Of a DNA stretch of 12,414 nucleotides, positions 1-5,876 are shown piece after piece. The translations under genes were made by a program, and so were the position numbers. The notes beneath the pieces were generated by a model. The model was not told the DNA's origin. It ran no database searches and was given only the letters and a program-made list of their open reading frames with translations. The DNA lies in the NCBI GenBank assembly GCA_018816925.1, contig JAHIUP010000052.1, forward strand, positions 1 to 12,414, read 5' to 3'. This DNA is from Patescibacteria group bacterium. Lineage in GTDB: Bacteria > Patescibacteriota > Minisyncoccia > Minisyncoccales > UBA10102. How positions within the stretch are numbered: position 1 is the stretch's first letter; the number at the start of each line of letters is the position of its first letter.

Positions 1-98
1 AAGGTAGAGGCCTCTACCACTTCGTATCCCTCGGGCTTAAGCGCTTCTCTATAGAAGCGCCGTATCGACGGCTCATCTTCCACTACAAAGATCTTCAT
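1..98 (-). CDS. Response regulator receiver domain protein, N-terminal part (cut by window edge)
   Basis: Only the first 32 residues are inside the window (MKIFVVEDEPSIRRFYREAL, then ..KPEGYEVVEAST). They match the start of a CheY-like receiver domain: a hydrophobic first beta strand, then the acidic pair E7-D8 that helps bind Mg2+ at the phosphorylation site, the first helix, and the GYEV..EA second strand. The phospho-acceptor Asp and any output domain lie outside, so its type (OmpR-like, single-domain and so on) cannot be told. Its ATG overlaps the TGA of the upstream 90-residue gene as ATGA, which suggests translational coupling and a shared promoter at 406-433. The receiver fold is clear. 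The partner kinase and target are unknown. Confidence 0.85.
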   Translation of the reverse strand, partial: MKIFVVEDEPSIRRFYREALKPEGYEVVEAST

Positions 99-367
99 TG
101 GGACTCCCACAACGGGGTCGTTTCCCTAGGATACGAAAATTTAAATCCTAGTATCCCCTCTTCAATCTCACGGATTAAAGAATCATACCCTTCAGACCCG
201 AGCTCTTCCTCTAGGATCTCCCCTACCTCCTGCGGGACGAAAAAAATCCTATTGCCTCTCTGCACTACCACGATAAGCTGTGGCCCCGAGGCAAGCTCAA
301 GGCTAACCTCATACGATGCGGGATCCGGAGGCACTCCGGCTAGCCCACGTACGACTCCTACTAACAT
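95..367 (-). CDS. Hypothetical 90-residue protein, first gene of response-regulator operon
   Basis: I do not recognise the family. The 90-residue product is soluble, with no signal peptide or membrane segment. It has a beta-rich first half (ASYEVSLELASGPQLIVVVQ..NRIFFVP) and an acidic helical second half (EVGEILEEELGSEGYDSLIREIEEGIL). The start is supported by an AAGGAG ribosome site four bases before the ATG and by a perfect promoter about 40 bases upstream. Its stop codon overlaps the start of the receiver-domain gene by four bases, so the two are probably co-translated and may act together, for example as a small partner or regulator of the response regulator. That role is inference from position only. 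Confidence 0.7.
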   Translation of the reverse strand: MLVGVVRGLAGVPPDPASYEVSLELASGPQLIVVVQRGNRIFFVPQEVGEILEEELGSEGYDSLIREIEEGILGFKFSYPRETTPLWESQ

Positions 368-405
368 CTTTCTCCTTCCTTCTCTATATAATACTGCTAA
401 AGCTC

Positions 406-433
406 ATTATACTACAAAATAGGGGTCTGTCAA
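406..433 (-). promoter_or_regulatory. Consensus sigma70-type promoter for the 90-residue gene and response regulator
   Basis: On the minus strand TTGACA (428-433) is followed by a 16-base spacer and TATAAT (406-411). Both hexamers are perfect. The predicted start of transcription is near 399, giving a leader of about 32 bases with a good ribosome site. A small inverted repeat, CCCTT/AAGGG (436-440 and 451-455), abuts the -35 box and could be an operator, but nothing else supports that. Confidence 0.85.
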
Positions 434-480
434 TACCCTTGCACCACCCCAAGGGCTAGCACCTCCTTAGCCTGGCTTAG

Positions 481-489
481 TTATCCACA
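481..489 (+). promoter_or_regulatory. Isolated perfect DnaA-box sequence
   Basis: TTATCCACA is a perfect match to the E. coli DnaA box. It is part of a 17-base word (473-489) that recurs with one mismatch, in reverse orientation, at 5894-5910 between hrcA and the corA-like gene. A single box without a cluster or AT-rich unwinding region does not indicate an origin; it could titrate DnaA or be a coincidence. Confidence 0.35.
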
Positions 490-513
490 GAAAAATAGGC
501 CTACCAGGCCTAT
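490..513 (-). terminator. Intrinsic terminator, probably the original tRNA-Lys terminator
   Basis: On the minus strand an 8-bp perfect stem ATAGGCCT/AGGCCTAT with a GGT loop is followed directly by TTTTTCTG. It stops transcription coming from the right and lies about 30 bases beyond the tRNA-Lys relic. The intact tRNA-Lys at 1242-1314 has no terminator of its own before the next gene's promoter. This suggests the terminator once belonged to the tRNA transcript and was moved away by the insertion between them. Confidence 0.7.
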
Positions 514-541
514 CCTTAACCCGACTAAGTTTCAACCTATT

Positions 542-616
542 TAAGTGCCCCCAGCAGGACTCGCCATGTCATTCGACATGGCGCCCTATCGCATGATAGG
601 GCGAACCTAGAACCAC
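542..616 (-). pseudogene. Relic of tRNA-Lys 3' end, split by a palindromic insert
   Basis: Positions 542-563 repeat exactly the 22 bases at 1238-1259 (tRNA-Lys acceptor 3' strand, T-stem, part of the T-loop and four bases downstream). Positions 604-616 continue with 11 of 13 matches to 1260-1272. The two parts are separated by 40 extra bases forming two hairpins. Without the insert the relic covers 35 bases of the tRNA 3' region with 33 matches. It has no anticodon arm, D-arm or acceptor 5' strand, so it cannot make a tRNA. It marks the far end of the 117-residue gene unit. Confidence 0.8.
564..603. repeat. Two-hairpin palindromic insert inside the tRNA relic
   Basis: There are two adjoining perfect hairpins: CCATGTC/GACATGG with loop ATTC (564-581) and CGCCCTATC/GATAGGGCG with loop GCAT (582-603). 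They interrupt the T-loop of the relic between ACTCG and AACC. The intact tRNA reads ACTCGAACC without a gap, so the insert is about 38-40 bases, possibly with a CG dinucleotide duplicated at its edges. The form resembles REP/BIME-type or very small palindromic mobile elements. No second copy is seen in the window. Confidence 0.7.
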
Positions 617-652
617 AGAAAAGAATAGCACCCGCGCAATGCAACGGGTGCT
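617..652 (-). terminator. Intrinsic terminator of the 117-residue gene unit
   Basis: On the minus strand an 8-bp perfect stem AGCACCCG/CGGGTGCT with a 10-base loop (627-652) is followed by ATTCTTTTCT. It lies about 115 bases beyond the stop codon of the 767-1120 gene and directly against the tRNA relic, so it closes that unit. Confidence 0.7.
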
Positions 653-766
653 CCATATCTTACTTCTTAGGTCATCCTTCATGCCTCCTCCATTTTGTAG
701 GGAGTACTATTCTTATGGGAGAGAATCCACCGTTCCACCGGACTTTCGCAGGGCACGCTTGAGAAA
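653..766. other. 3' spacer of the 117-residue gene; no convincing gene
   Basis: This stretch lies between the stop codon and the terminator of the 767-1120 gene. A 6-bp hairpin, GCACGC/GCGTGC (753-776), overlaps the stop codon. A GGAGGAGG-preceded ATG at 680-682 (minus) opens only 37 codons, which run through the terminator stem and the tRNA relic, so I do not call it a gene. Nothing else is recognisable. Confidence 0.5.
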
Positions 767-1120
767 CTACGCGTGCGTTTCCGGTGGCGCTTGTGCGAGG
801 CGGTCTCGCACTTGATACATAAGCCAGATGAGCTTCTTGCCTCCTGGCATGTCCTTGAAGCGATGAGCGGCCTGAATAATAGAGTTCATCTCCTCTGGAT
901 GTTCGAGAAGAATCCTTCTGGCGGTATCTTTGAACTCGGCAATTGACCCGCAGGTTTCCAGTCGCTCAAAGTTTGCTGGTCTTCCTGACTTCTTCGTGAG
1001 TCCAGCAAGCTGCTGCTGAGATGCTGTATGCACCAGATACCTTCGTTCCTCTTCTACCGCATTATACCGCTCCTCTGAGATAAGACCCACCTTCTTCAAC
1101 TCCTCTGCCAAAGTGCCCAC
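767..1120 (-). CDS. Hypothetical 117-residue soluble protein (cassette gene 1)
   Basis: I do not recognise the family. The product is a charged, mainly helical soluble protein without signal or membrane segments. Its first 25 residues (GTLAEELKKVGLISEERYNAVEEE) look like the helical start of DUF2058-type nucleic-acid-associated proteins, a weak resemblance only. A mid-section basic stretch (TKKSGRPANFERLE) and helices ending in a Pro-rich tail follow. The start is GTG, chosen because GGAGG lies five bases before it and the frame opens there. The gene has its own promoter (1209-1237), a structured leader and a terminator. It forms a one-gene unit between the intact tRNA-Lys and the tRNA relic, which suggests an acquired accessory gene. 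Confidence 0.75.
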   Translation of the reverse strand: MGTLAEELKKVGLISEERYNAVEEERRYLVHTASQQQLAGLTKKSGRPANFERLETCGSIAEFKDTARRILLEHPEEMNSIIQAAHRFKDMPGGKKLIWLMYQVRDRLAQAPPETHA

Positions 1121-1125
1121 TATTA

Positions 1126-1202
1126 CCTCCTAAAAGATAAATTTGGAGGGTCTACTCCTCCTCTTAGCCAACCGTTCCTCAATTAGCTAAGAGGAAAAGT
1201 AG
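1126..1202 (-). promoter_or_regulatory. Structured 5' leader with mutually exclusive hairpins around the ribosome site
   Basis: The roughly 80-base leader of the 767-1120 gene can form three competing stems. A: CCTCTTAGC/GCTAAGAGG (1186-1194 with 1160-1168, 9 bp). B: GGAGG/CCTCC (1157-1161 with 1145-1149). C: CCTCC (1145-1149) with the ribosome site GGAGG (1126-1130). A and B share bases 1160-1161, and B and C share the CCTCC strand. With A formed, C can hide the ribosome site; with A open, B can free it. The layout resembles a translational switch, but no ligand domain of a known riboswitch class is recognised. Confidence 0.4.
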
Positions 1203-1208
1203 TTTTTC

Positions 1209-1237
1209 AACATACCATAATTCGCCGAATCTGTCAA
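1209..1237 (-). promoter_or_regulatory. Promoter of the 117-residue gene
   Basis: On the minus strand TTGACA (1232-1237), a 17-base spacer and TATGTT (1209-1214), with TGG just before the -10 (extended -10). The -35 box starts directly next to the four shared bases that follow the tRNA-Lys 3' end, so the unit begins almost exactly where the tRNA repeat stops. Transcription should begin near 1202. Confidence 0.8.
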
Positions 1238-1241
1238 TAAG

Positions 1242-1314
1242 TGCCCCCAGCAGGACTCGAACCTGCAACCACTTCCTTAAAAGGGAATTGCTCTACCAAT
1301 TGAGCTATGGGGGC
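1242..1314 (-). tRNA. tRNA-Lys (anticodon UUU)
   Basis: The minus strand folds as a complete 73-base cloverleaf: acceptor GCCCCCA/TGGGGGC, D-stem GCTC/GAGC with loop AATTGGTA, anticodon loop CTTTTAA (anticodon TTT), T-stem GCAGG/CCTGC with loop TTCGAGT, and discriminator A. The anticodon stem ATTCC/GGAAG has one A-G mismatch at its outer end. CCA is not encoded, so it must be added by the nucleotidyltransferase. No clear promoter lies just upstream, and a strong hairpin of the 1313-1543 repeats touches its first two bases, so it may be cut from a longer transcript. Its 3' end is duplicated at 542-616. Confidence 0.95.
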
Positions 1315-1543
1315 AAAAGCAAACTGCTTTGCTTTTGCCGGGTTTGCGCGGCGAACGATGTTCCGAAGGAACCGTGAGCCAATAATGCAAACCCAGGGCC
1401 TGCCTTGGGAAACTGCCGAAGGCAGATCGTTTTCCAGGGCAGGAACATTTACAAACTGCTTTGCTTTTACCTGGTTTGCCCTGGGAAACTGCCGAAGGCG
1501 AATTGTTGGCTCAAGTAGGTATATTCAATAAACTGCTTTGCTA
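1313..1543. repeat. Cluster of imperfect repeats and hairpins between dnaJ and tRNA-Lys
   Basis: No gene lies here. The 13-base word AAACTGCTTTGCT starts at 1321, 1453 and 1530, the last touching the dnaJ stop codon. An 18-base word around GGGAAACTGCCGAAGGC occurs at 1406-1423 and 1482-1499. Hairpins include an 11-bp perfect stem, GCAAAAGCAAA/TTTGCTTTTGC (1313-1338), CTGCC/GGCAG with loop GAA, and GTTCC/GGAAC with loop GAA (1363-1373). A longer inverted repeat pairs TTTCCAGGGCA near 1431 with TGCCCTGGGAAA near 1477. It may end dnaJ transcription or stabilise its 3' end; a decayed repeat array is equally possible. Confidence 0.65.
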
Positions 1544-2629
1544 CAATCCAAACTTGCGCAATTCCTCAAGAAGATCTCTCTGTTCTTTTGTAAGCTTCTT
1601 GGGCGTTTGGATTTCCAGCTCCACGAACATGTCCCCCCTGCCCAGGCCGCGGAAGTGCGGAATCCCTTTGCCTGGCACCTTGAGAACGTCTCCTGACTTG
1701 GAACCCGCGAGAATGGACATCTTCATGCTTTGTCCGTCAAGCGTAGGCACCTCTATTTCCTCTCCAAGAGCAACTTGAGAAAAGAGCACCGGCACCTTAA
1801 TGGATATATTATCTCCCTTTCTCTGAAAGAGCTTGTGGGGCTTCACAAATATACGCACGTACAGGTCTCCGGAAGGTCCCTTCCTCCTTCCCGCGTCTCC
1901 CTTCTCTTTGAGCTTGAGTATCTGGTGGCTATCCACGCCAGCTGGCACGGAAACCTTAAATTCCTCCTCTCCCTGCACCCGCCCCTCTCCCTTGCACACA
2001 TTACAGAGATGCTCGGGCTTCAATCCTTCTCCCCCGCATTCGGGGCACGTGGACATCTTGGTAAACGAACCAAATACGCTCTTACGTATTTCCTGCACCT
2101 CTCCCGTCCCTCTGCACGCAAAGCACTCTTTTACCTTCGTATTTGGTTCCGCTCCCACTCCCTGACAGCGAGTACACATAAGGTACTTTGTAAGGAGTAT
2201 GCCTTCTTGCGCGGGAGCCAAGGTTGCCTCCAGAGGTATCCCCAGTTCCATCTCAATATCTCCTCCCTGCTTCTTATTCTTCGGATGAGTCCCCCCTCCA
2301 AAGAAATCCTCAAACAGGTCTCCGATGTCCTGGAAGTCAAAACCAAAGGACTCCTCGTCGTCCCCTTCTTGGCCGGGTCTTCCCCAGCCCCATCGAAAAC
2401 CGGAGAATCCTCCCGGCACTCCTCCCTCAAAGGTCTTGCCAAACCTGTCGTACTGGGCGCGCTTTTCCTTGTCGGAAAGCACCTGGTAGGCCTCGCTTAT
2501 CTCCTGGAACTTCTGTGCATCGCCTCCCTTGTCGGGATGGTACTGATGAGCCAAGCGCCGGTACGCCCTCTTAATATCCTGGTCAGAGGCCTGTTGGGAA
2601 ACACCGAGAATCTTGTAGTAATCGTTCAT
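1541..2629 (-). CDS. dnaJ: Chaperone protein DnaJ (Hsp40, class A)
   Basis: This is the Hsp40 co-chaperone that delivers unfolded clients to DnaK and stimulates its ATPase in the cytoplasm. The 362 residues show the full class A order. The J-domain is at about 1-66 with HPD at residues 31-33. A short Gly/Phe-rich linker with an acidic [24 protein letters not shown] stretch follows. The zinc centre has four intact CxxCxGxG repeats ([32 protein letters not shown]). The C-terminal client-binding and dimer domains end at ..[10 protein letters not shown]. Length is near the usual 370-380. It is the last gene of the hrcA-grpE-dnaK-dnaJ operon, 43 bases after dnaK. There is no strong ribosome site before the ATG, so it may depend on dnaK translation or on the hairpin in the gap. 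Confidence 0.97.
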   Translation of the reverse strand: MNDYYKILGVSQQASDQDIKRAYRRLAHQYHPDKGGDAQKFQEISEAYQVLSDKEKRAQYDRFGKTFEGGVPGGFSGFRWGWGRPGQEGDDEESFGFDFQDIGDLFEDFFGGGTHPKNKKQGGDIEMELGIPLEATLAPAQEGILLTKYLMCTRCQGVGAEPNTKVKECFACRGTGEVQEIRKSVFGSFTKMSTCPECGGEGLKPEHLCNVCKGEGRVQGEEEFKVSVPAGVDSHQILKLKEKGDAGRRKGPSGDLYVRIFVKPHKLFQRKGDNISIKVPVLFSQVALGEEIEVPTLDGQSMKMSILAGSKSGDVLKVPGKGIPHFRGLGRGDMFVELEIQTPKKLTKEQRDLLEELRKFGL

Positions 2630-2632
2630 GTT

Positions 2633-2669
2633 CGCTATCTCTTACACAGATTTACACAGCGTGATAGCG
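2633..2669 (-). other. Hairpin in the dnaK-dnaJ gap
   Basis: CGCTATC (2633-2639) pairs with GATAGCG (2663-2669) across a 23-base loop that holds a short direct repeat, TTACACAG twice. It fills almost the whole gap and ends three bases before the dnaJ ATG. It may shape mRNA processing or dnaJ start-site access; there is no T-run, so it is not a terminator. Confidence 0.4.
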
Positions 2670-2672
2670 GAT

Positions 2673-4565
2673 TTACGCTGATGGCTTATCCTCATCTTTC
2701 TTGTTCTCGCCTTCTTCGTCTTTACTCTGGGAAGAGCCGCTGCTGCTCCCCTGCTCTTGCTGGCCCTGCTGGTACATTGCCGCGCCCGCCTTTGAAAGCA
2801 ACTGGGAAAGCGCTTCTGTCTTTTCCTTCACTTCCTCTATGGTACCACCGTCCATAACCCGCTTCAACGCCTCCGCACTCTCTTCTACTTCCTTGCGGGT
2901 CTCTTCCGCAAGCTTCTCCCCGTTCTCCTTGAGTGTCTTCTCTACCGTGTAAAGAAGCATCTCCGCGGCATTGCGCGCCTCCACAAACTGCGCCTTCTTT
3001 TTATCTTCCTCCTCGTGGGCCTCTGCCTCCGTCTTCATGCGTTCAATCTCTTCTGCGGAAACACCCGTACTCCCCTCAATACGAATGGACTGGCTCTTAC
3101 CTGTTGCCTTGTCCTTCGCGGTAACGTTCAGGATGCCGTTCGCGTCAATGTCAAAGGAAACCTCCACCTGGGGAATCCCTCGTGGGGCGGGAGGAATACC
3201 CTCCAGCACGAAACGACCCAAGGACTTGTTACCTGCCGCCATGGGGCGCTCCCCCTGCATCACGTGCACTTCTACAGAGGTCTGATTGTCCGCTGCCGTG
3301 GAGAATACCTGGCTCTTGGAAGCGGGTATCGTGGTATTCTTAAGCAGAAGCTGCGTGCTCACTCCTCCCAGTGTCTCAATCCCCAAAGAAAGCGGCGTCA
3401 CGTCCAGCAAGAGCACATCCCTCACATCTCCTTGAAGAATGCCTCCCTGGATTGCGGCTCCCAAGGCCACCACCTCATCGGGATTAATAGACCGGTTCGG
3501 GTCTCTGCCAAAGAGCTCTTTTACCGCATCCTGGATAGCTGGCATCCTCGTCTGCCCTCCCACGAGCACCACCTCCTGCACATCGCTGGCCGCAATGCCC
3601 GCCTCCTTGAGCGTGTTGCGCACGAGTTCCATGGAACGGTCAATGTACTCCTGAACCATGTTCACCAGCTGGGCGCGGGTCAGCCGTACTACAAGGTGCT
3701 TTGGACCTTCCGCTCCCGAGGTAATAAAAGGTAGGTTTATCTCCGTCTCCATGGCAGAGGAAAGCTCTATCTTGGCCTTCTCCGCCCCTTCCTTAAGACG
3801 CTGAAGGGCGAGAGGGTCTTTCCCTAGGTCAATGCCCTCCCCTTTCTGGAATTCTCCTATGAGCCATTCCATAATCTTCTGGTCAAAATCCTCTCCCCCA
3901 AGGTGTGAATCCCCACCGGTTGCCTTCACCTCAATGGTGTCCGCGGAAACCTCAAGGATGGAAATGTCAAAGGTGCCTCCCCCGAAATCGTACACCACAA
4001 TGCGTTCGTCTTTTTTCTTGTCAAAACCGTAAGCGAGGGCCGCCGCCGTCGGCTCATTGATAACCCTCTTCACCTCCAAGCCCGCAATTTCGCCCGCCGC
4101 CTTCGTTGCTTTCCTTTGGCTGTCGTCAAAGTAGGCAGGCACCGTAATGATTGCCTCCGTAATTTTCTCCCCGAGCTTCTCTTCCGCGTCCTGCTTGAAC
4201 TTACGCAGGATGAAGGCGGATATCTCAAGGGGCTTATGCCACTTCTCCCCCATGCGTATCTCTACTCCACCATCTTCCCCTTCCCGAATCTCGTAAGGAA
4301 GAAGTTTTTTATCCTTTTGGACTTCCGGGTCCGCAAACCTCCTTCCCATGAGGCGCTTTACCTGTGAGATAGTATTTTGAGGGTTTGTGACCTGCTGGCG
4401 TTTTGCCTGCACGCCAACAAGCGTCTCTCCGTTCTTTGCCAAGGCCGCAACAGAAGGCGTGGTCCTCGCCCCCTCCTTATTCTCAATTATCTTTGCCTCC
4501 CCTCCCTGCACCGCCGCCATGGCGGAGAAGGTGGTGCCTAAATCGATTCCCAATATTTTTGCCAT
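2673..4565 (-). CDS. dnaK: Chaperone protein DnaK (Hsp70)
   Basis: This is the ATP-dependent Hsp70 chaperone that binds exposed hydrophobic segments of client proteins, with DnaJ and GrpE as partners. The 630 residues are full length. The nucleotide-binding domain has IDLGTTFS (residues 7-14), [11 protein letters not shown] (141-151), [12 protein letters not shown] (169-180), [14 protein letters not shown] (191-204) and the third Hsp70 signature [14 protein letters not shown] (near 335-350). After the linker [15 protein letters not shown] come the beta-sandwich substrate domain and a helical lid. The tail is Ser/Gly/Gln-rich and acidic, ending DEDKPSA. The start is fixed by the [13 protein letters not shown]-terminus with AGGA three bases upstream. 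It lies between grpE and dnaJ. Confidence 0.98.
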   Translation of the reverse strand: MAKILGIDLGTTFSAMAAVQGGEAKIIENKEGARTTPSVAALAKNGETLVGVQAKRQQVTNPQNTISQVKRLMGRRFADPEVQKDKKLLPYEIREGEDGGVEIRMGEKWHKPLEISAFILRKFKQDAEEKLGEKITEAIITVPAYFDDSQRKATKAAGEIAGLEVKRVINEPTAAALAYGFDKKKDERIVVYDFGGGTFDISILEVSADTIEVKATGGDSHLGGEDFDQKIMEWLIGEFQKGEGIDLGKDPLALQRLKEGAEKAKIELSSAMETEINLPFITSGAEGPKHLVVRLTRAQLVNMVQEYIDRSMELVRNTLKEAGIAASDVQEVVLVGGQTRMPAIQDAVKELFGRDPNRSINPDEVVALGAAIQGGILQGDVRDVLLLDVTPLSLGIETLGGVSTQLLLKNTTIPASKSQVFSTAADNQTSVEVHVMQGERPMAAGNKSLGRFVLEGIPPAPRGIPQVEVSFDIDANGILNVTAKDKATGKSQSIRIEGSTGVSAEEIERMKTEAEAHEEEDKKKAQFVEARNAAEMLLYTVEKTLKENGEKLAEETRKEVEESAEALKRVMDGGTIEEVKEKTEALSQLLSKAGAAMYQQGQQEQGSSSGSSQSKDEEGENKKDEDKPSA

Positions 4566-4569
4566 ATCC

Positions 4570-4601
4570 TAAAAATTATTACGAATATACGAATTAATAA
4601 T
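4570..4601 (-). other. AT-rich hairpin with T-run between grpE and dnaK
   Basis: On the minus strand ATTATTA (4595-4601) pairs with TAATAAT (4575-4581) over a 13-base loop and is followed directly by TTTT and then the dnaK ribosome site AGGA. The stem has no GC pairs, so it is a weak terminator at best. It may act as an attenuator or as an mRNA cleavage point that sets dnaK above grpE levels. It lies in the longest gap of the operon (68 bases). Confidence 0.35.
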
Positions 4602-4633
4602 AGACGTGAGAGCAATATTCCGAGCGTCATATT

Positions 4634-5110
4634 TTATTTAGCTATTTTCACTTTTGCTGGCCGCAGAAGCTTACCTTCCCTCTCATATCCCTTTGCCGCT
4701 ACCTTAACAATGGTTCCGGGTTCTATCCCCTCCAACTCTTCCTCTCCCACCGCTTCATGAATTGCAGGGTCAAAGAACCCATCCGTCTCCACCTCTTTTA
4801 CTCCATGCCGGGAAAGAAACTCCCGTAGCTGTTTCGTAATTTGCAAGAATCCCTTCACCACCGCATCCTTCTTCGTTCCTTCGGGCACGGAAGATTCTGC
4901 CCGCTCCATATTATCTATAATAGGAAACCAGTCGTGAAAAAGCTCCTCTGCCGCGCGCTGTATGCCTTTTTCCATTTGTCCCTTTACCTCCCGCTTGTAG
5001 TTTGCAAAGTCGGCGCGCTCCCGCTGCCATCCCGCCAGGTACTCTTCCTTCTCTTTCTCGCTTTTCTCTAAGAGACGCTTTAGTTCTTCTGTCTTTTTCT
5101 CTCCAGTCAT
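4634..5110 (-). CDS. grpE: Nucleotide exchange factor GrpE
   Basis: GrpE opens the DnaK nucleotide cleft to release ADP. The 158 residues show the long N-terminal coiled coil (EELKRLLEKSEKEKEEYLAGWQRERADFANYKRE, about 8-42), the helical hairpin with FHDWFPIIDNMERAESS, and the C-terminal beta domain with FFDPAIHEAVGEEE and the closing KGYEREGKLLRPAKVKI typical of the family. The N-terminal tail is short, giving a compact protein compared with about 190-200 residues in E. coli. Its ATG overlaps the hrcA TGA (ATGA, 5107-5110), so it is translationally coupled to the repressor. dnaK follows after 68 bases. Confidence 0.96.
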   Translation of the reverse strand: MTGEKKTEELKRLLEKSEKEKEEYLAGWQRERADFANYKREVKGQMEKGIQRAAEELFHDWFPIIDNMERAESSVPEGTKKDAVVKGFLQITKQLREFLSRHGVKEVETDGFFDPAIHEAVGEEELEGIEPGTIVKVAAKGYEREGKLLRPAKVKIAK

Positions 5111-5793
5111 ATCATGGAATTAAGGGAACGGAGCGCCCGCAGATTCTTCTCGTAATGCATGCGCTTGGGACCCACGAGAGCCACTATACTCTTCTTGCTT
5201 CCCGGAAGTCGGCACTCAGCCACCATTATACTAAAATCCCGCACCCTTGAAAACGGGTTCTCCCCTCCTATGTACACCTCAAGGGTTTGCTCCATCTTTA
5301 CCTCCCCCATACCGCTCTCCACGTCCCGGAGAAAGTGCAGGAAGTTGTCCATCATAGAGCGCTCCGCGAACTCGGGTTCTCCGAGTACCCGCTCCCATCC
5401 CTCCTTCCACAGGAATTGACGCTCTCCGACATAGGCGAGGACGAGTCCGGAAACGAAAGCGGAGAGTTCCTGAAGGAGCCCATACACAAATTCCGCATCG
5501 TCTCCCGCCTCCCTTCTCACCTCCAGGACAACGGGTTTCCCCAATCCCCTCTCTAGAACCTCGTCCACATAGAACCGGTAGCCCTTGTCCGTAGGTACCC
5601 TGCCCGAAGATACGTAGGGTTGAGAGAGATACCCTTGCAAGGTTAGTTCAAAAAGTTCGTTGCGAATGGTAGCAGGGCTAACGCCCAGCTCATAGCTGTC
5701 CTCAAGGAACTGGGAGCTGACGGGTTCCGCGTACCTAATATACGCCTCCACCGCGCCCCCGAGGATCTCCTTCTGGCGGTCCGTAATGCCCAT
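5107..5793 (-). CDS. hrcA: Heat-inducible transcription repressor HrcA, short form
   Basis: HrcA binds the CIRCE inverted repeat and represses chaperone genes; in known systems GroEL keeps it active. The N-terminal winged helix has the family pattern in order: TDRQKEILGGAVEAYI, EPVSSQFL, VSPATIRNELFELTLQGYL, and SSGRVPTDKGYRFYVDEVL (to about residue 80). The C-terminal part keeps the last motifs, DFSIMVAECRLPG and IVALVGPKRMHYEKNLRALRSLNSMI. At 228 residues it is about 110 shorter than the usual 340 or so, the loss being in the middle, as in a reduced GAF-like domain. It is the first gene of the operon. Its ATG lies seven bases past the -10 box, so its message may be leaderless. Confidence 0.93.
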   Translation of the reverse strand: MGITDRQKEILGGAVEAYIRYAEPVSSQFLEDSYELGVSPATIRNELFELTLQGYLSQPYVSSGRVPTDKGYRFYVDEVLERGLGKPVVLEVRREAGDDAEFVYGLLQELSAFVSGLVLAYVGERQFLWKEGWERVLGEPEFAERSMMDNFLHFLRDVESGMGEVKMEQTLEVYIGGENPFSRVRDFSIMVAECRLPGSKKSIVALVGPKRMHYEKNLRALRSLNSMI

Positions 5794-5799
5794 TTCCCT

Positions 5800-5828
5800 A
5801 TTCTAGGGGAATAAAAATTAGCAGTCAA
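5800..5828 (-). promoter_or_regulatory. hrcA operon promoter overlapping CIRCE
   Basis: On the minus strand TTGACT (5823-5828), a 17-base spacer and TAGAAT (5800-5805). The -35 box lies inside the CIRCE repeat, so bound HrcA would block RNA polymerase. The expected start, about seven bases after the -10, is at 5793, the A of the hrcA ATG, pointing to a leaderless or nearly leaderless mRNA. An AGGG just before the ATG would then not be transcribed. Confidence 0.65.
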
Positions 5829-5847
5829 GGGCATTGACTGCTAATTT
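5815..5847. promoter_or_regulatory. CIRCE-type HrcA operator
   Basis: The inverted repeat TTAGCAGTC-N9-GACTGCTAA (5818-5844) matches CIRCE (TTAGCACTC-N9-GAGTGCTAA) in arm length and in the nine-base spacer. One paired C-to-G change in each arm keeps the symmetry. The perfect palindrome extends outward to AAATTAG/CTAATTT (5815-5847) and inward by two pairs, 14 bp per arm. It sits 22 bases before hrcA, so the operon very probably represses itself. The divergent corA-like gene starts about 105 bases away and is unlikely to be controlled by it. Confidence 0.93.
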
Positions 5848-5876
5848 ATCTCCCACTGCTCCAAAGCTTAGCTAAA

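Larger units (their letters stand above)
564..1237. mobile_element. Candidate one-gene cassette 1, beyond the tRNA-Lys 3' end
   Basis: The unit holds a promoter, a structured leader, the 117-residue gene and a terminator. It lies between direct repeats of the tRNA-Lys 3' end (22 identical bases at 542-563 and 1238-1259; offset 696 bases). The geometry is that of elements inserted in tRNA 3' ends, with the intact tRNA rebuilt on one side and the old end left on the other. No integrase is present, so it would be non-autonomous. Confidence 0.5.

Noticed and set aside
435..470. Small minus-strand frame after AAGGAGGTG ending next to the 406-433 promoter
   Set aside because: Only about eleven codons, with no conserved features visible.
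481..489. Origin of replication suggested by a DnaA box
   Set aside because: There are only two separate boxes more than 5 kb apart, with no cluster, AT-rich unwinding region, dnaA or dnaN.
569..682. 37-codon frame on the minus strand with GGAGGAGG before its ATG
   Set aside because: It runs through the terminator stem, the tRNA relic and the palindromic insert, and its sequence (MKDDLRSKIWSTRC..) shows no protein-like pattern.
1307..1531. 74-codon plus-strand frame across the tRNA and the repeat cluster
   Set aside because: Its repeated residues (NCFAFTWFALGNCRRR-like) simply translate the DNA repeats.
1313..1543. CRISPR array in the repeat cluster
   Set aside because: Repeats are few, unequal in length and spacing (132 and 77 bases), and no cas gene is present.
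1730..2857. 375-codon plus-strand frame opposite dnaJ, and other long frames opposite dnaK, grpE and the glycosyltransferases
   Set aside because: They lie wholly antisense to certain genes, have no ribosome sites or domains, and are explained by codon bias of the real genes.
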